From Hypsibius dujardini (Eukaryota; Tardigrada; Eutardigrada; Parachela; Hypsibiidae): DNA of 28,802 bases. Below are positions 21,901-28,802 of this stretch, in pieces. A model generated the notes under the pieces. It was not told the origin of the DNA. It searched no databases and saw only the letters and a program-made list of their open reading frames with translations. Made by a program: the position numbers and the translations under genes. How positions within the stretch are numbered: position 1 is the stretch's first letter; every line of letters begins with the position of its first letter. Location of the stretch: contig LRSR01002992.1 of the NCBI GenBank assembly GCA_001579985.1, positions 1-28,802 of the forward strand, given 5' to 3'.

Positions 21901-23102
21901 TTAAACCGACAGACCAATAGACCGAAAGACGAACGGGCGGACAGGCGGACGGACGGACAGACAAAAAAATAAAACACATTCTGTTCGTAACTTACTAACA
22001 CCAAGGAAGACATCACAGGTAACACCACTATCCAGCAGCTGAAGTATGTTCCTAGCTGCAGAAAACTGTGCATGGGAGCAGGAAGGCCCGATATTCTTGT
22101 ACGCGACTTCGAGCCGTATATAATCGGGTAGAATGAAGGTATTAGCATGGGAGATTCCGAGGTCAACTGCGGCTGCCAGTCTCTCATACGTGGCATAATA
22201 GGAGTCGTCTTCCAGAATAAAACAAACGGTAAGATTGGTTACCGTAGAGGCACTGAACTGGTTCGGGAGCTTTTTACGGAAGGGGACACTATCCGCCGCA
22301 CTGCAAAACATATCCAGGCGGAAATGCCAGAAGACGATCCAAATAGTAACAGTAGACAATCGTAAATTTAACATACTGTTTGATTTAGAATTCTTAAAAA
22401 ATGATAAGTTGGCTTCAACAAATTGCGTCAACAGGAAAGTCTGGATGGAATTATGAGACTGGAATTAAAATAGGCCCATTTGTCCTGGATAATCACATCG
22501 AAATGGGAGTCACGCTGATGTTCCGCCTACGTTTACGTCGGCATTGATTGTGCCTTTGAGAATACTCGTACCGGTGCATGCAGTGTAGGCTTGTTTTGCG
22601 AATGGGCGCACATCACACCGACATGCGTGCCAAAGAGGGCCTCTTCGCCTAATTGCTGTTTGACAAATCATCCGCTGCGCCTTTCTACTCAATGTGCACG
22701 TAATTCACACAAAAGAAAATAATTCCCAGCTCACAGAAATATCCACGTTGACGTCCCATTTTCATTGCTTAGCTTTCCAGGGAGACGACAAAGTCCCCGG
22801 TAACAGTCTTGACTGCATCCAGTCACGGCACCAAAACGAAAATCAGAGTCCATAATTGTACGCGACATAACCGGAAATTCTGGTACTCCGGGGTTAGGGT
22901 TATACTGCTTTTGGCATATCAGCGGACATACCGAGGCGTAAAGGGTCGCCAGGCGGCCAGAAACACCGCATGCTAAGAGCAGTACCAGTAATAAGACAAT
23001 AAATGTATTGTGTGTGAACAGAAAAAAAAAACGAAAATGTAAAACAAAAATTTGTGAGGCAATCGATGTAGAATGAACATCAACAGGTGACGAGGGGTCC
23101 AT
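15955..23102 (-). CDS. Receptor-type guanylate cyclase (natriuretic-peptide-receptor-like)
   Basis: Split gene of 23 exons: 23102-22735, 22300-21996, 21504-21112, 20963-20920, 20830-20792, 20710-20633, 20543-20403, 20319-20301, 20218-20007, 19913-19672, 19600-19498, 19424-19269, 19196-19014, 18922-18683, 18564-18451, 18319-18194, 18119-17944, 17583-17364, 17187-17040, 16954-16906, 16843-16794, 16664-16573, 16023-15955. All use GT-AG and total 3567 nt (1188 aa). Domains: signal peptide (core about 31-47), ANF-receptor ectodomain to ~580, membrane helix 585-610, kinase homology domain 615-920 with HGYLN in place of HRDLK (no catalytic Asp) and DYG for DFG, a signalling helix, and a cyclase domain about 1000-1165. 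Catalytic residues are present: metal Asp 1006 (FFSDIVGF) and 1050 (ETIGDAY), guanine-selecting Glu 1046 and Cys 1118 (PRYCLFG), and Asn 1125/Arg 1129 (TVNVASR). It should make cGMP at the plasma membrane in response to an unknown ligand. The start is the only in-frame ATG before the signal peptide. Confidence 0.95.
16130..16547. mobile_element. Large foldback element in the last intron of the guanylate cyclase gene
   Basis: The left arm 16130-16216 (AGCTATTTTACCCCTCCCAA ... AAATAGCGCT) and right arm 16463-16547 (AGCGCTATCTGGGC ... GGGAGGGGTAAAATAGCT) are inverted copies over about 85 bp. The ~245-bp loop is GTCCGTCC on the left and GGACGGAC on the right, so the loop can pair with itself too. 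No ORF beyond low complexity. Probably a foldback transposon or its relic; no target duplication was identified. Confidence 0.75.
21597..21965. repeat. Degenerate GGAC/AGAC microsatellite in guanylate cyclase intron 2
   Basis: Irregular GGACGGAC, GACAGACG and GACCGATAGACG runs fill most of intron 2. They resemble the loop of the foldback in the last intron of the same gene but lack its arms. Confidence 0.8.
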
Positions 23103-23332
23103 CAGGTGACCAGGGGTCCATCAGGTAACGAGGGGTCCATCAAGTGACGAGGGGTCCATCAGCTTACAAGGGGTCCATCAGGTGACGAGAGGTCCATCAG
23201 GTGATGAGGGGTCTATCAGGTGACGAGGGGTCCATCAGGTGATGAGGGGTCCATCAGGGGACGAGGGGTCCATCAGGTGATGAGGGGTCCATCAAGTGAC
23301 AAGGGCTCCATCAGGTGACGAAGGGTCCATTT
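23086..23332. repeat. 19-bp minisatellite overlapping the guanylate cyclase start codon (13 units)
   Basis: Thirteen units of a 19-bp motif (minus-strand form ATGGACCCCTCGTCACCTG) with a few substitutions. The last unit supplies the ATG and codons 1-6 (MDPSSP) of the guanylate cyclase. Units further upstream carry 11 more ATGs in rotating frames, because 19 is not divisible by three. Confidence 0.92.
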
Positions 23333-23586
23333 ACAGATTTGAACCGCAAGGTATCGTCCAGATTGGGTGGTGCGGTCGGTCAGCAAGAGTCCCTCCCAGT
23401 TATACGCAGATTTAAGCCACAGCAAATCCTCTCCATTTGAATCCTATTCAAGACCCTGAAAACTAACATTGCATTCGTCAGTCATTTAAATTACTTACTT
23501 ACGGAATTACTTCTCCAGCCCACACCCAAACCCATGCGCCCACACATGTTAAGTCTTTAAGTGGACACGCTGGAATGGGCGTGGCC

Positions 23587-23610
23587 TGAAGAGTAACTCC
23601 GCCACAGTTG
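23587..23610 (+). promoter_or_regulatory. Shared upstream block, copy near secreted gene 1
   Basis: TGAAGAGTAACTCCGCCACA followed by GTTG closely matches the block 117 nt before secreted gene 2 (26058-26082). Here it lies 584 nt before the ATG, and the following TATA position reads TTATGAG. A regulatory role is inferred from conservation upstream of both paralogues. Confidence 0.45.
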
Positions 23611-23780
23611 TTATGAGTCTGTTTGTCAACATTCACAGCACGGCAACGCACATGACTCCGCCTTGTGTTGGTGATGAATGAAAACGGGCTGGCCCATCAG
23701 ATAACTCACATTTGACGCGGCGACCTTCGGTCAGCAAACTGTCAAAATGAGTTTCATTTTCGGCGATATCATGGGTAATC

Positions 23781-23787
<7 letters not shown>

Positions 23788-23855
<68 letters not shown>

Positions 23856-23952
23856 AGACACAGACACACAGACACAGACACACAGACACAGACACAGACA
23901 CACAGACACAGACACAGACACACAGACACACACAGACACACACACACACACA
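23788..23952. repeat. (CA)n/(CACAGA)n microsatellite
   Basis: About 30 CA dinucleotides followed by mixed CACAGA hexamers. It sits between the shared upstream block and the start of secreted gene 1. Confidence 0.95.
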
Positions 23953-24193
23953 CCTACATAGCTCTTCTCGTAAGCTTTGGATAAGGCCTGTACTCGACCG
24001 TCTGCACAAAAAAGGGGCAGCGACTTTTTCATCTTGATCGGGGCCCACTAAAACGGATGCTGTGTTTATGTGTACGATGCAAAACAAACTGGCACGGCAG
24101 TACTTAAAGAAAAGAGGACAGTAAAAGGAGCGTTACTACGGCTCATTTGAATTCAAACCTTTACCAGTGATTCCAGGATTTTTTCTCTTCAAG

Positions 24194-24490
24194 ATGTTTT
24201 CGAAATACTTGACGGTTGCGATGTGCGTGGCTATCATGCTCCTCACGATCAGTTCGACGACTGAGGCAGGTCGCCGAGGTGCCGGACCGAGCGGCGACGC
24301 GAAGGTCCACAACATCCAGCACGGTAGTCAGAAGGCAGCGAAGGATGCAGCGCGACAGGGCGGCCAAGGAGCGCCCATCAAGCATCAAGCTCACAATCCC
24401 GGACAGCGTGATCACTTCCACTCGACCGACGGAAAAGGCGGGAAGAAGGACAACGGCGTTCATCATAACTTCGGTCCCAAAAGAGGTTAA
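24194..24490 (+). CDS. Small secreted His/Gly-rich basic protein 1 (98 aa)
   Basis: A single-exon frame from ATG 24194 (context AAGATGT, A at -3) to TAA. It opens with a clear signal peptide (MFSKYLTVAMCVAIMLLTIS...), with likely cleavage after TTEA near residue 25. The mature ~73-residue part has no cysteine and is rich in Gly, Lys/Arg, Gln/Asn and His (8 His), so it should be disordered and secreted. Its paralogue lies 1.7 kb downstream: the signal peptides align closely (MFSKYL/MFSRFL, CVA, LTISS/VTISS) while the mature parts share composition rather than sequence. I recognise no family. Antimicrobial, metal-binding, cuticular or stress-protective roles would fit the composition, but none is shown. 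An in-frame extension starting from ATT at 24167 is not a real start. Confidence 0.75.
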   Translation: MFSKYLTVAMCVAIMLLTISSTTEAGRRGAGPSGDAKVHNIQHGSQKAAKDAARQGGQGAPIKHQAHNPGQRDHFHSTDGKGGKKDNGVHHNFGPKRG

Positions 24491-24503
24491 CGTTTAATGG
24501 AAT

Positions 24504-24633
24504 TGTAGAGTCTCGATCATTTAATGCCAGTTTTTAGACCCACCCGTATATTATGCCTGCACACACTGTGCCACCCTGCAGTCATAATATACGGGGTCAT
24601 TAAAAACTGGCACCAATTGGTCGAGACTCTACA
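24504..24633. mobile_element. Foldback (MITE-like) element, family A copy 2
   Basis: A palindrome opening TGTAGAGTCTCGATCATT and closing with TCGAGACTCTACA. The inner arms are CCCGTATATTATGCCTGCA and TGCAGTCATAATATACGGGG, with the loop CACACTGTG shared with copy 1. It begins 13 bp after the stop codon of secreted gene 1 and probably lies in its 3' UTR. ATTAAA at 24599-24604 inside it could serve as a poly(A) signal. Confidence 0.8.
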
Positions 24634-24686
24634 GTACTGTGTCCCAGTGACCACCCTCTGCGCACCAAGATACACGTCCAACTAGA

Positions 24687-24844
24687 AATCAACGACAAAA
24701 CTGAGTACACTGGAGGGTCTGGGGAATGGGCAAAAGAGGCGGGGCAAGGGGTGGTTTTCAAACAATCGGACAAACAACCACCTGACTCCGCCCCTTTTGC
24801 TCATACCTCAGACCCTCCAGTGTACTCAATCTTGTCGTTGATTG
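24687..24844. mobile_element. Foldback (MITE-like) element, family D
   Basis: An inverted repeat: AATCAACGAC...GAGTACACTGGAGGGTCTG on the left pairs with CAGACCCTCCAGTGTACTC...GTCGTTGATT on the right. CAAAAGAGGCGGGG pairs with CCGCCCCTTTTG and GGTGGTT with AACCACC. The loop is about 30 bp. Single copy in this window, non-coding. Confidence 0.8.
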
Positions 24845-25017
24845 TAGCGACGGTCCACCTAAGCTGCGAGTGGTATGTACGGCCAATTGTTTTACGAAGA
24901 CATGATCACGTCTCCGTGCTTTGCATTCCTCTGTGAAAAATTAAAAATTGGGATGATATTTCATATTCCGAGCCAAATTACGGGTTTCCATCTAGCATTG
25001 CGGAGTTCTCACGTCTG

Positions 25018-25037
25018 TACAGACTGTACAGTCTGTA
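25018..25037. repeat. Perfect 20-bp palindrome
   Basis: TACAGACTGTACAGTCTGTA equals its own reverse complement. It could be a dimeric factor site or chance; it is not part of the neighbouring foldback elements. Confidence 0.6.
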
Positions 25038-25184
25038 TTTGTAGAAAGGCTCAGCCCATGCGACGGGGTTCGTACATATAGGAAGTTAGGAACCAGTCGT
25101 CAGCAAACACGAAAATGCTCTCGCCTCATTTATCTTATCCTCCCTCATCCCAATTGAAAGCTCGTAAACTACGCTTGAGAATTT

Positions 25185-25355
25185 GGATCTCCGTCTGGAC
25201 GGTGGCCGGAAAAATACGGCAGTTTGGCCTGTAAATGAGATGTGAGGCATTGATTGATCGATTGCTGATTCTTACTTTCTATCTAATCAAACAATCAATT
25301 AATAGTTAGGCCAAACTGCAATTCTTTTTTCCGGTCATTGTCCAGACGGAGATCC
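25185..25355. mobile_element. Foldback (MITE-like) element, family C
   Basis: A 171-bp palindrome whose outer 16 bp pair perfectly (GGATCTCCGTCTGGAC with GTCCAGACGGAGATCC). The inner arms are GGCCGGAAAAATACGGCAGT and TTGGCCT against AGGCCAAACTGCAATTC and TTTTTTCCGGTC. The tip is rich in TTGATTG/CAATCAA, as in family B. Non-coding. Confidence 0.82.
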
Positions 25356-26057
25356 TCATTATCTGCGCCATTCACAAGCGTCGTCCACCAGCCTTCAATC
25401 GTGATGAAAGAGGATGCGAAATCAGGCGAGAGCATATCTAAATTTCTTTGTGAAGAAGGACTATGATGAGGGGGGATTACAATTTTGCTCGATAAAAGTT
25501 CAGAATGCTACTTCCAATCGAATGGTGGAAAATTTTTGGTAAAGAGCTACCATATTTTCCGGAACATTTTCCTACTGAACTAACTAGTTCAGGGGCCTTT
25601 CGCTTCATGCTCTACGAGACCACAGACTCATAAGACAGACCACACGACTTCAGATTTCAGATTTCAGATTTCAGACTTCAGACTTCAGACTTCAGACTTC
25701 AGATTTCAGATTTCAGACTTCAGACTTCAGATTTCAGATTTCAGATTTCAGATTTCAGACTTCAGATTTCAGATTTCAGATTTCAGACTTCAGATTTCAG
25801 ATTTCAGATTTCAGATTTTATCATCGGATGAACTTTGGTCGATTTCCGAGCCGGCAGATGTGTGTGACCGTTTCAGAAACAGTCTCCACAAACACATGAG
25901 CATGCTCTTCCGCCTGATTGGCAATGCGCATTTCGTGGGAAAGGGTGGATGACAGTGAGAATTACCGCAAATGCCATGTGACAAACTGCGCCCCTTATTG
26001 CATCAACCCATACAGCTGTATGGCAATGCGCATCGGCGCATGGGCTTGGGTCTGGGC
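25356..26057. other. Intergenic upstream of secreted gene 2
   Basis: No gene is visible. Contents: a 7-bp AGAYTTC minisatellite (25647-25819), then a stretch with GGCAATGCGCAT repeated near 25921 and 26022, adjoining the promoter block. Confidence 0.55.
25647..25819. repeat. 7-bp minisatellite AGATTTC/AGACTTC
   Basis: About 24 head-to-tail heptamers alternating between AGATTTC and AGACTTC. The two variants are interspersed in short blocks. Confidence 0.93.
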
Positions 26058-26082
26058 TGAAGAAGTAATTCCGCCACAGCTG
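26058..26082 (+). promoter_or_regulatory. Shared upstream block, copy before secreted gene 2
   Basis: TGAAGAAGTAATTCCGCCAC followed by AGCTG, including an E-box-like CAGCTG. It matches 23587-23610 at nearly all positions, and only 4 bp separate it from the TATA box. Confidence 0.5.
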
Positions 26083-26086
26083 TAGT

Positions 26087-26092
26087 TATAAA
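26087..26092 (+). promoter_or_regulatory. TATA box of secreted gene 2
   Basis: TATAAA lies 107 nt before the ATG at 26199, which leaves room for a 5' UTR of about 75-80 nt. It directly follows the conserved upstream block. Confidence 0.5.
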
Positions 26093-26198
26093 CATCACCG
26101 ACTTGTGGAAGACTGCACAACCATTGAAGCCTGATTTCGTCTACCGAACTTCTTTGATACTTTCTGCACTGTTTTGATGAGCCAACGAAATCCTCAAC

Positions 26199-26468
26199 AT
26201 GTTCTCACGGTTCCTCGCCCTGTCACTGTGTGTCGCCTTGGTCCTGGTCACGATCAGCTCGTCGGACGCGAAAAAGCACGGAGCGGAACACGGTCGTTCG
26301 GACAATGAGCGCCAGCATCGAACGGGAGATCAGCATCACGGACGAAACGCCGAAGCCGGCAACGGCCACCACAGCCGAGACGGTCAACGCGGTAGCGGCA
26401 GTCACACCTCTGGTCGCTCGGGTTCGCACGGGAGTAGGCATGGAGAAACGAACCATCGCAACCATTGA
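26199..26468 (+). CDS. Small secreted His/Gly-rich basic protein 2 (89 aa)
   Basis: A single-exon frame from ATG 26199 (context AACATGT, A at -3) to TGA. Signal peptide MFSRFLALSLCVALVLVTIS with likely cleavage after SSDA (residue 24). The mature ~65 residues contain 12 His plus many Gly, Arg, Ser and Asn, and no Cys or long hydrophobic run. This predicts a secreted, disordered, cationic protein with metal-binding potential. It is a paralogue of the protein at 24194-24490, as judged by the signal peptide, mature-part composition, single-exon structure and shared upstream block. Family not recognised. It has a TATA box at 26087. Its 3' UTR starts 4 bp before a copy of the terminal sequence of the 886-bp TIR element. 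Confidence 0.78.
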   Translation: MFSRFLALSLCVALVLVTISSSDAKKHGAEHGRSDNERQHRTGDQHHGRNAEAGNGHHSRDGQRGSGSHTSGRSGSHGSRHGETNHRNH

Positions 26469-26472
26469 AGAA

Positions 26473-26502
26473 TACCGGGTACGGGAATGCTTTTGAAACA
26501 AA
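26473..26502 (+). mobile_element. Solo copy of the TIR sequence after secreted gene 2
   Basis: TACCGGGTACGGGAATGCTT... matches the 30-bp terminal sequence at 5839-5868 at 27 of 30 positions by my alignment. I find no inverted partner in this window. Confidence 0.55.
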
Positions 26503-27624
26503 AAACCAACAATGTGATTGAGTTGAGTTTATGGGTCAAGACAACCTTATATCAGGTCTCAACAATAGCTGTTTCACATTTTTTTTCTAAAAGGAAGCAT
26601 GGCGCGCAAGAGCGATTAGAGACATTTGTCAATGTGTTTCCTTTTTTTCTGTTTATTTTTTTTTGTTAAACCAGGGTAGTTTTTCATCACGACAAACCGA
26701 GCAGTATAAAAACGTTCATCTCTCTTCCAGTAACAAACAAAACGCAGGCATCGACTTACTGACTACAGAACAAAAAAAAGGTTATTAAAAACGCCACACA
26801 AATAATTCTTGAACAACGAAGAGCGAGGTCTCTGTCAGTGCACCGCTTTTAAACTTTCTGAAAAATATATAAAAATTTCTCAGACACAACAGGAGAGAGA
26901 GAGAGGTAAAAGACGACTGCTGACAACAACAGTCATCCGCATAATTAGCGCGGCCTTTTTTGGAACCAAAAAGAAATGCAGAAGAATCGAAGTCAAAAGA
27001 GTCCCGAGACAATTTGCGTTCACGGTATTCCACAGGTACGACGAAATAGATAATGTGGTTTCCATCCACACACACAGACACAGGCACATAGACACACAGA
27101 CACACAGACAAACACACAGACACCGGGAGAGGAGAGTTGTCAGGCGCAGGCAGGCAGACACCTGTCCTGGAGGCAGACAGACACCTGTCCTGGAGGCAGG
27201 CAGGCACCTGTCCTGGAGGCAGGCAGACACCTGTCCTGGAGGCAGTCAAGAGATTCGGAATGTCGGTTGCAGATGAGAAACCGCGTGTCCAGTTGGTCCG
27301 CTGCGGACTTCCGGTTCCTCGAAGCAGCATAGCAGCAGCAAAAAATTTGGTGAAAGGACAATGGTCAATTTAGTGGAGAATCACATTCTTCAAAATAATC
27401 TTGGTGTGGGGGAAGATTCAGTATCCAAGTGTAATGAGAGCAGCGACAGGAGAGGGAGAGAGGAGAGAGGAGTGTGGTCGTCGCCGAGAGCCGATGATGG
27501 AGACAGATAAAAATTTGGTCAAGAAAACACCGAGTTTTTGCAGGTACGTTGAGACTAGTTCTCCGGCACGCGCGCGCTCCTTCGGGGGCGATGGTTTGTA
27601 ATACCGTCGCGCCCTGTCTATCCT
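26503..27624. other. Intergenic DNA between secreted gene 2 and neuroglian 3' end
   Basis: No supportable gene. A TATAAAAA at 26705-26712 on the plus strand could mark a promoter, but no convincing ORF follows: the plus frame from 26809 has no early ATG and becomes repeat. It also contains a CACAGACA tract near 27068-27122, a 22-24-bp minisatellite (27150-27246) and GA-rich DNA near 27450. The neuroglian 3' UTR must extend into the right part, but no close AATAAA is visible. Confidence 0.5.
27150..27246. repeat. 22-24-bp minisatellite, four units
   Basis: Four copies of CACCTGTCCTGGAGGCAGGC with short, variable AGA/CAG linkers. Confidence 0.9.
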
Positions 27625-28737
27625 CTATACGAAGGTTGAGCCGGTGGGGTGTTGCGCCACCGTTGTGCTGACCACGGCATCGTTCGAGCGGACCGTGTTC
27701 GACGCGTACTGCCCGATCCACGAGCCGTCTTCCGAGAACATTTTCGGCTGGTCGGGGTCGCCGTATTCTTCCATGCTGTCTGCTTCACTTCCGCCACCTA
27801 GAATGGAGACAGGGTTGAGGCTGATAAATTAGTAGGACGAACGGAACAGAACAGGACGACCAACCAAGCAACACATTCTAGAGGGAACAAACAAGCGTAC
27901 CAAACAGAACAACCCAACAAACTCGGAAAACTGTTAAAAAAATACAAATGAAGAAAAGAAAAGAACAAAAAGAAACAGAGAACAAACGCATGAACCAATA
28001 AGCTGTTAGGATGAAAAAGAACAAACGAAAGGAACAAAGCGAACAAAAACCTAAACGATACATTAGAAAGGCAGGCAAAGAAAAGAAAGAAAAGAACGAA
28101 CGAACGAACCAGACCAGAAAGACATGAACGAACAATCAGAACTGATAATTAGTGAGAAACACAGGTGAGAAAAGTGAACCAAAATGAACAAGCAGAACGG
28201 CATGCAAGAAGAACAAGATCATCGATCAGTCAGAAGAGATCACAGTAGGTCTCGACAGTCTTTTAAGACAATCGAAGACTTGGAGCATATTTAGGAAATT
28301 CTATATTCAGGAGAGAAAACAGCTCTTACCTTCTCGACTTATTATTGAAGCGTTCTCATCGCCATTGATTCCGCCGTCATTCGGTCTGACTTTGGGCAAA
28401 TTGTTTGTGGCAAGACCTTGTGGAATCGTCGGCGCCTTTTCGTAATCATACGAGGCGGGACGCTTTGATCGATCGCCTTCGTTAACGGCATACTTGCCCT
28501 AGAAAAAAACACACAAATGTAAAAAGCAAGCAGAAATGTTTTAGCTAGTTAAGACAGAGGAATATTTACCCCGCGTTTGCTTCTGCGAACGACACAGACA
28601 ATCAGACAGATCAAGAGAAGCAAGGCCAGCAGACACATCAAGGCGATGAACCAGGGATAACTGGCGAATCCGTAGGGCGAAGGTGCTTCACCGACGCGTT
28701 CGCCCTCGGTCGTAACCTCATGGATGGGCCCTCGCAT
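27625..28737 (-). CDS. Nrg: Neuroglian / L1CAM-type adhesion molecule, C-terminal part (partial)
   Basis: The last three exons are visible: 28737-28570, 28498-28330, 27797-27625. They are joined in phase by GT-AG introns and encode 169 residues. The rest of the gene (Ig and FNIII exons) lies beyond the right edge. The first exon gives a short juxtamembrane stretch, one transmembrane helix (WFIALMCLLALLLLICLIVC) and a basic stop-transfer RRSKRG. The cytoplasmic tail has GKYAVNEGD, then KMFSEDGSWIGQY, the ankyrin-binding site of the family (usually FIGQY, here WIGQY). It ends in GSTFV, a class I PDZ-type C-terminus as known in the neural isoform of Drosophila neuroglian. The product is a cell-surface homophilic adhesion protein that links axons and epithelia to the ankyrin-spectrin skeleton. 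The 532-nt intron before the last exon could hold an alternative terminal exon, but none is evident. Confidence 0.93.
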
Positions 28738-28802
28738 CTGCAACGGAAAGCAAGAGCGTATGCACATGTACAACATAATTGTCCCTAGACCATTTTCAGG
28801 AA

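Larger units (their letters stand above)
23333..24193. other. Divergent intergenic region between guanylate cyclase and secreted gene 1
   Basis: Contains the upstream block shared with secreted gene 2 (23587-23610), a CA/CACAGA microsatellite, and the presumed promoter of secreted gene 1. No convincing ORF: the Cys/Val-rich minus frames are translations of the CA tract. Confidence 0.6.

Noticed and set aside
22510-22692. 60-codon minus ORF inside guanylate cyclase intron 1
   Set aside because: Exons 1 and 2 join in perfect phase without it, and the segment has no ANF-receptor resemblance.
23633-24087. Cys/Val-rich minus ORFs
   Set aside because: Translations of the CA/CACAGA microsatellite.
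24161-24466. Minus ORF antisense to secreted gene 1
   Set aside because: No start context or signal. The sense frame has the signal peptide and a paralogue.
25647-25819. Possible CRISPR-like regular repeat
   Set aside because: Contiguous 7-bp minisatellite with no spacers, in a eukaryotic genome.
26785-27330. 181-codon minus ORF and its plus counterpart
   Set aside because: Mostly minisatellite and CACAGA tract, with no ATG-based start supported on the plus strand.

Overview
This window is nuclear DNA from an animal. Every confident gene is split by short GT-AG introns, and all three conserved multi-exon genes are metazoan families on the minus strand. They are a spenito/RBM15-type RNA-binding protein (10326-13905, possibly from 14644), a receptor guanylate cyclase (15955-23102) and the 3' end of a neuroglian/L1CAM-type adhesion gene (27625-28737, running off the right edge). 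The compact introns and the neuroglian tail (ankyrin motif plus a TFV C-terminus) suggest an ecdysozoan. A tardigrade is my best guess, but nothing in the sequence proves it.

Layout. 1-2003: AGAC/GGCA microsatellites, then a probable single-exon gene for a type II membrane glycoprotein (810-1775, minus). 2004-10325: about 8 kb with no gene I can support. It holds CT/GT/GTGTCT microsatellites, one copy of foldback element family A, two copies of family B, a probable 886-bp TA-flanked TIR element (5839-6724), a 26-bp minisatellite and a degenerate CAGACATT-rich array. 10326-14644: spenito, reconstructed as six exons giving 654 codons in perfect phase. 14645-15954: intergenic, with a decayed tRNA-Thr-like fragment. 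15955-23102: receptor guanylate cyclase, reconstructed as 23 exons totalling 3567 nt (1188 aa) in perfect phase, with all catalytic residues present. Its last intron carries a large foldback and its start codon sits inside a 19-bp minisatellite. 23333-26502: two plus-strand single-exon genes (24194-24490 and 26199-26468) for small secreted His/Gly-rich basic proteins. They share a signal peptide and an upstream block, and three unrelated foldback elements lie between them. 26503-27624: low-complexity intergenic DNA. 27625-28802: neuroglian tail.

The three conserved genes act in separate processes: nuclear RNA regulation and m6A deposition, cGMP signalling at the membrane, and ankyrin-linked cell adhesion. 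They do not form a pathway. The most novel material is the pair of secreted His/Gly-rich paralogues and the unusually varied set of palindromic elements around them.
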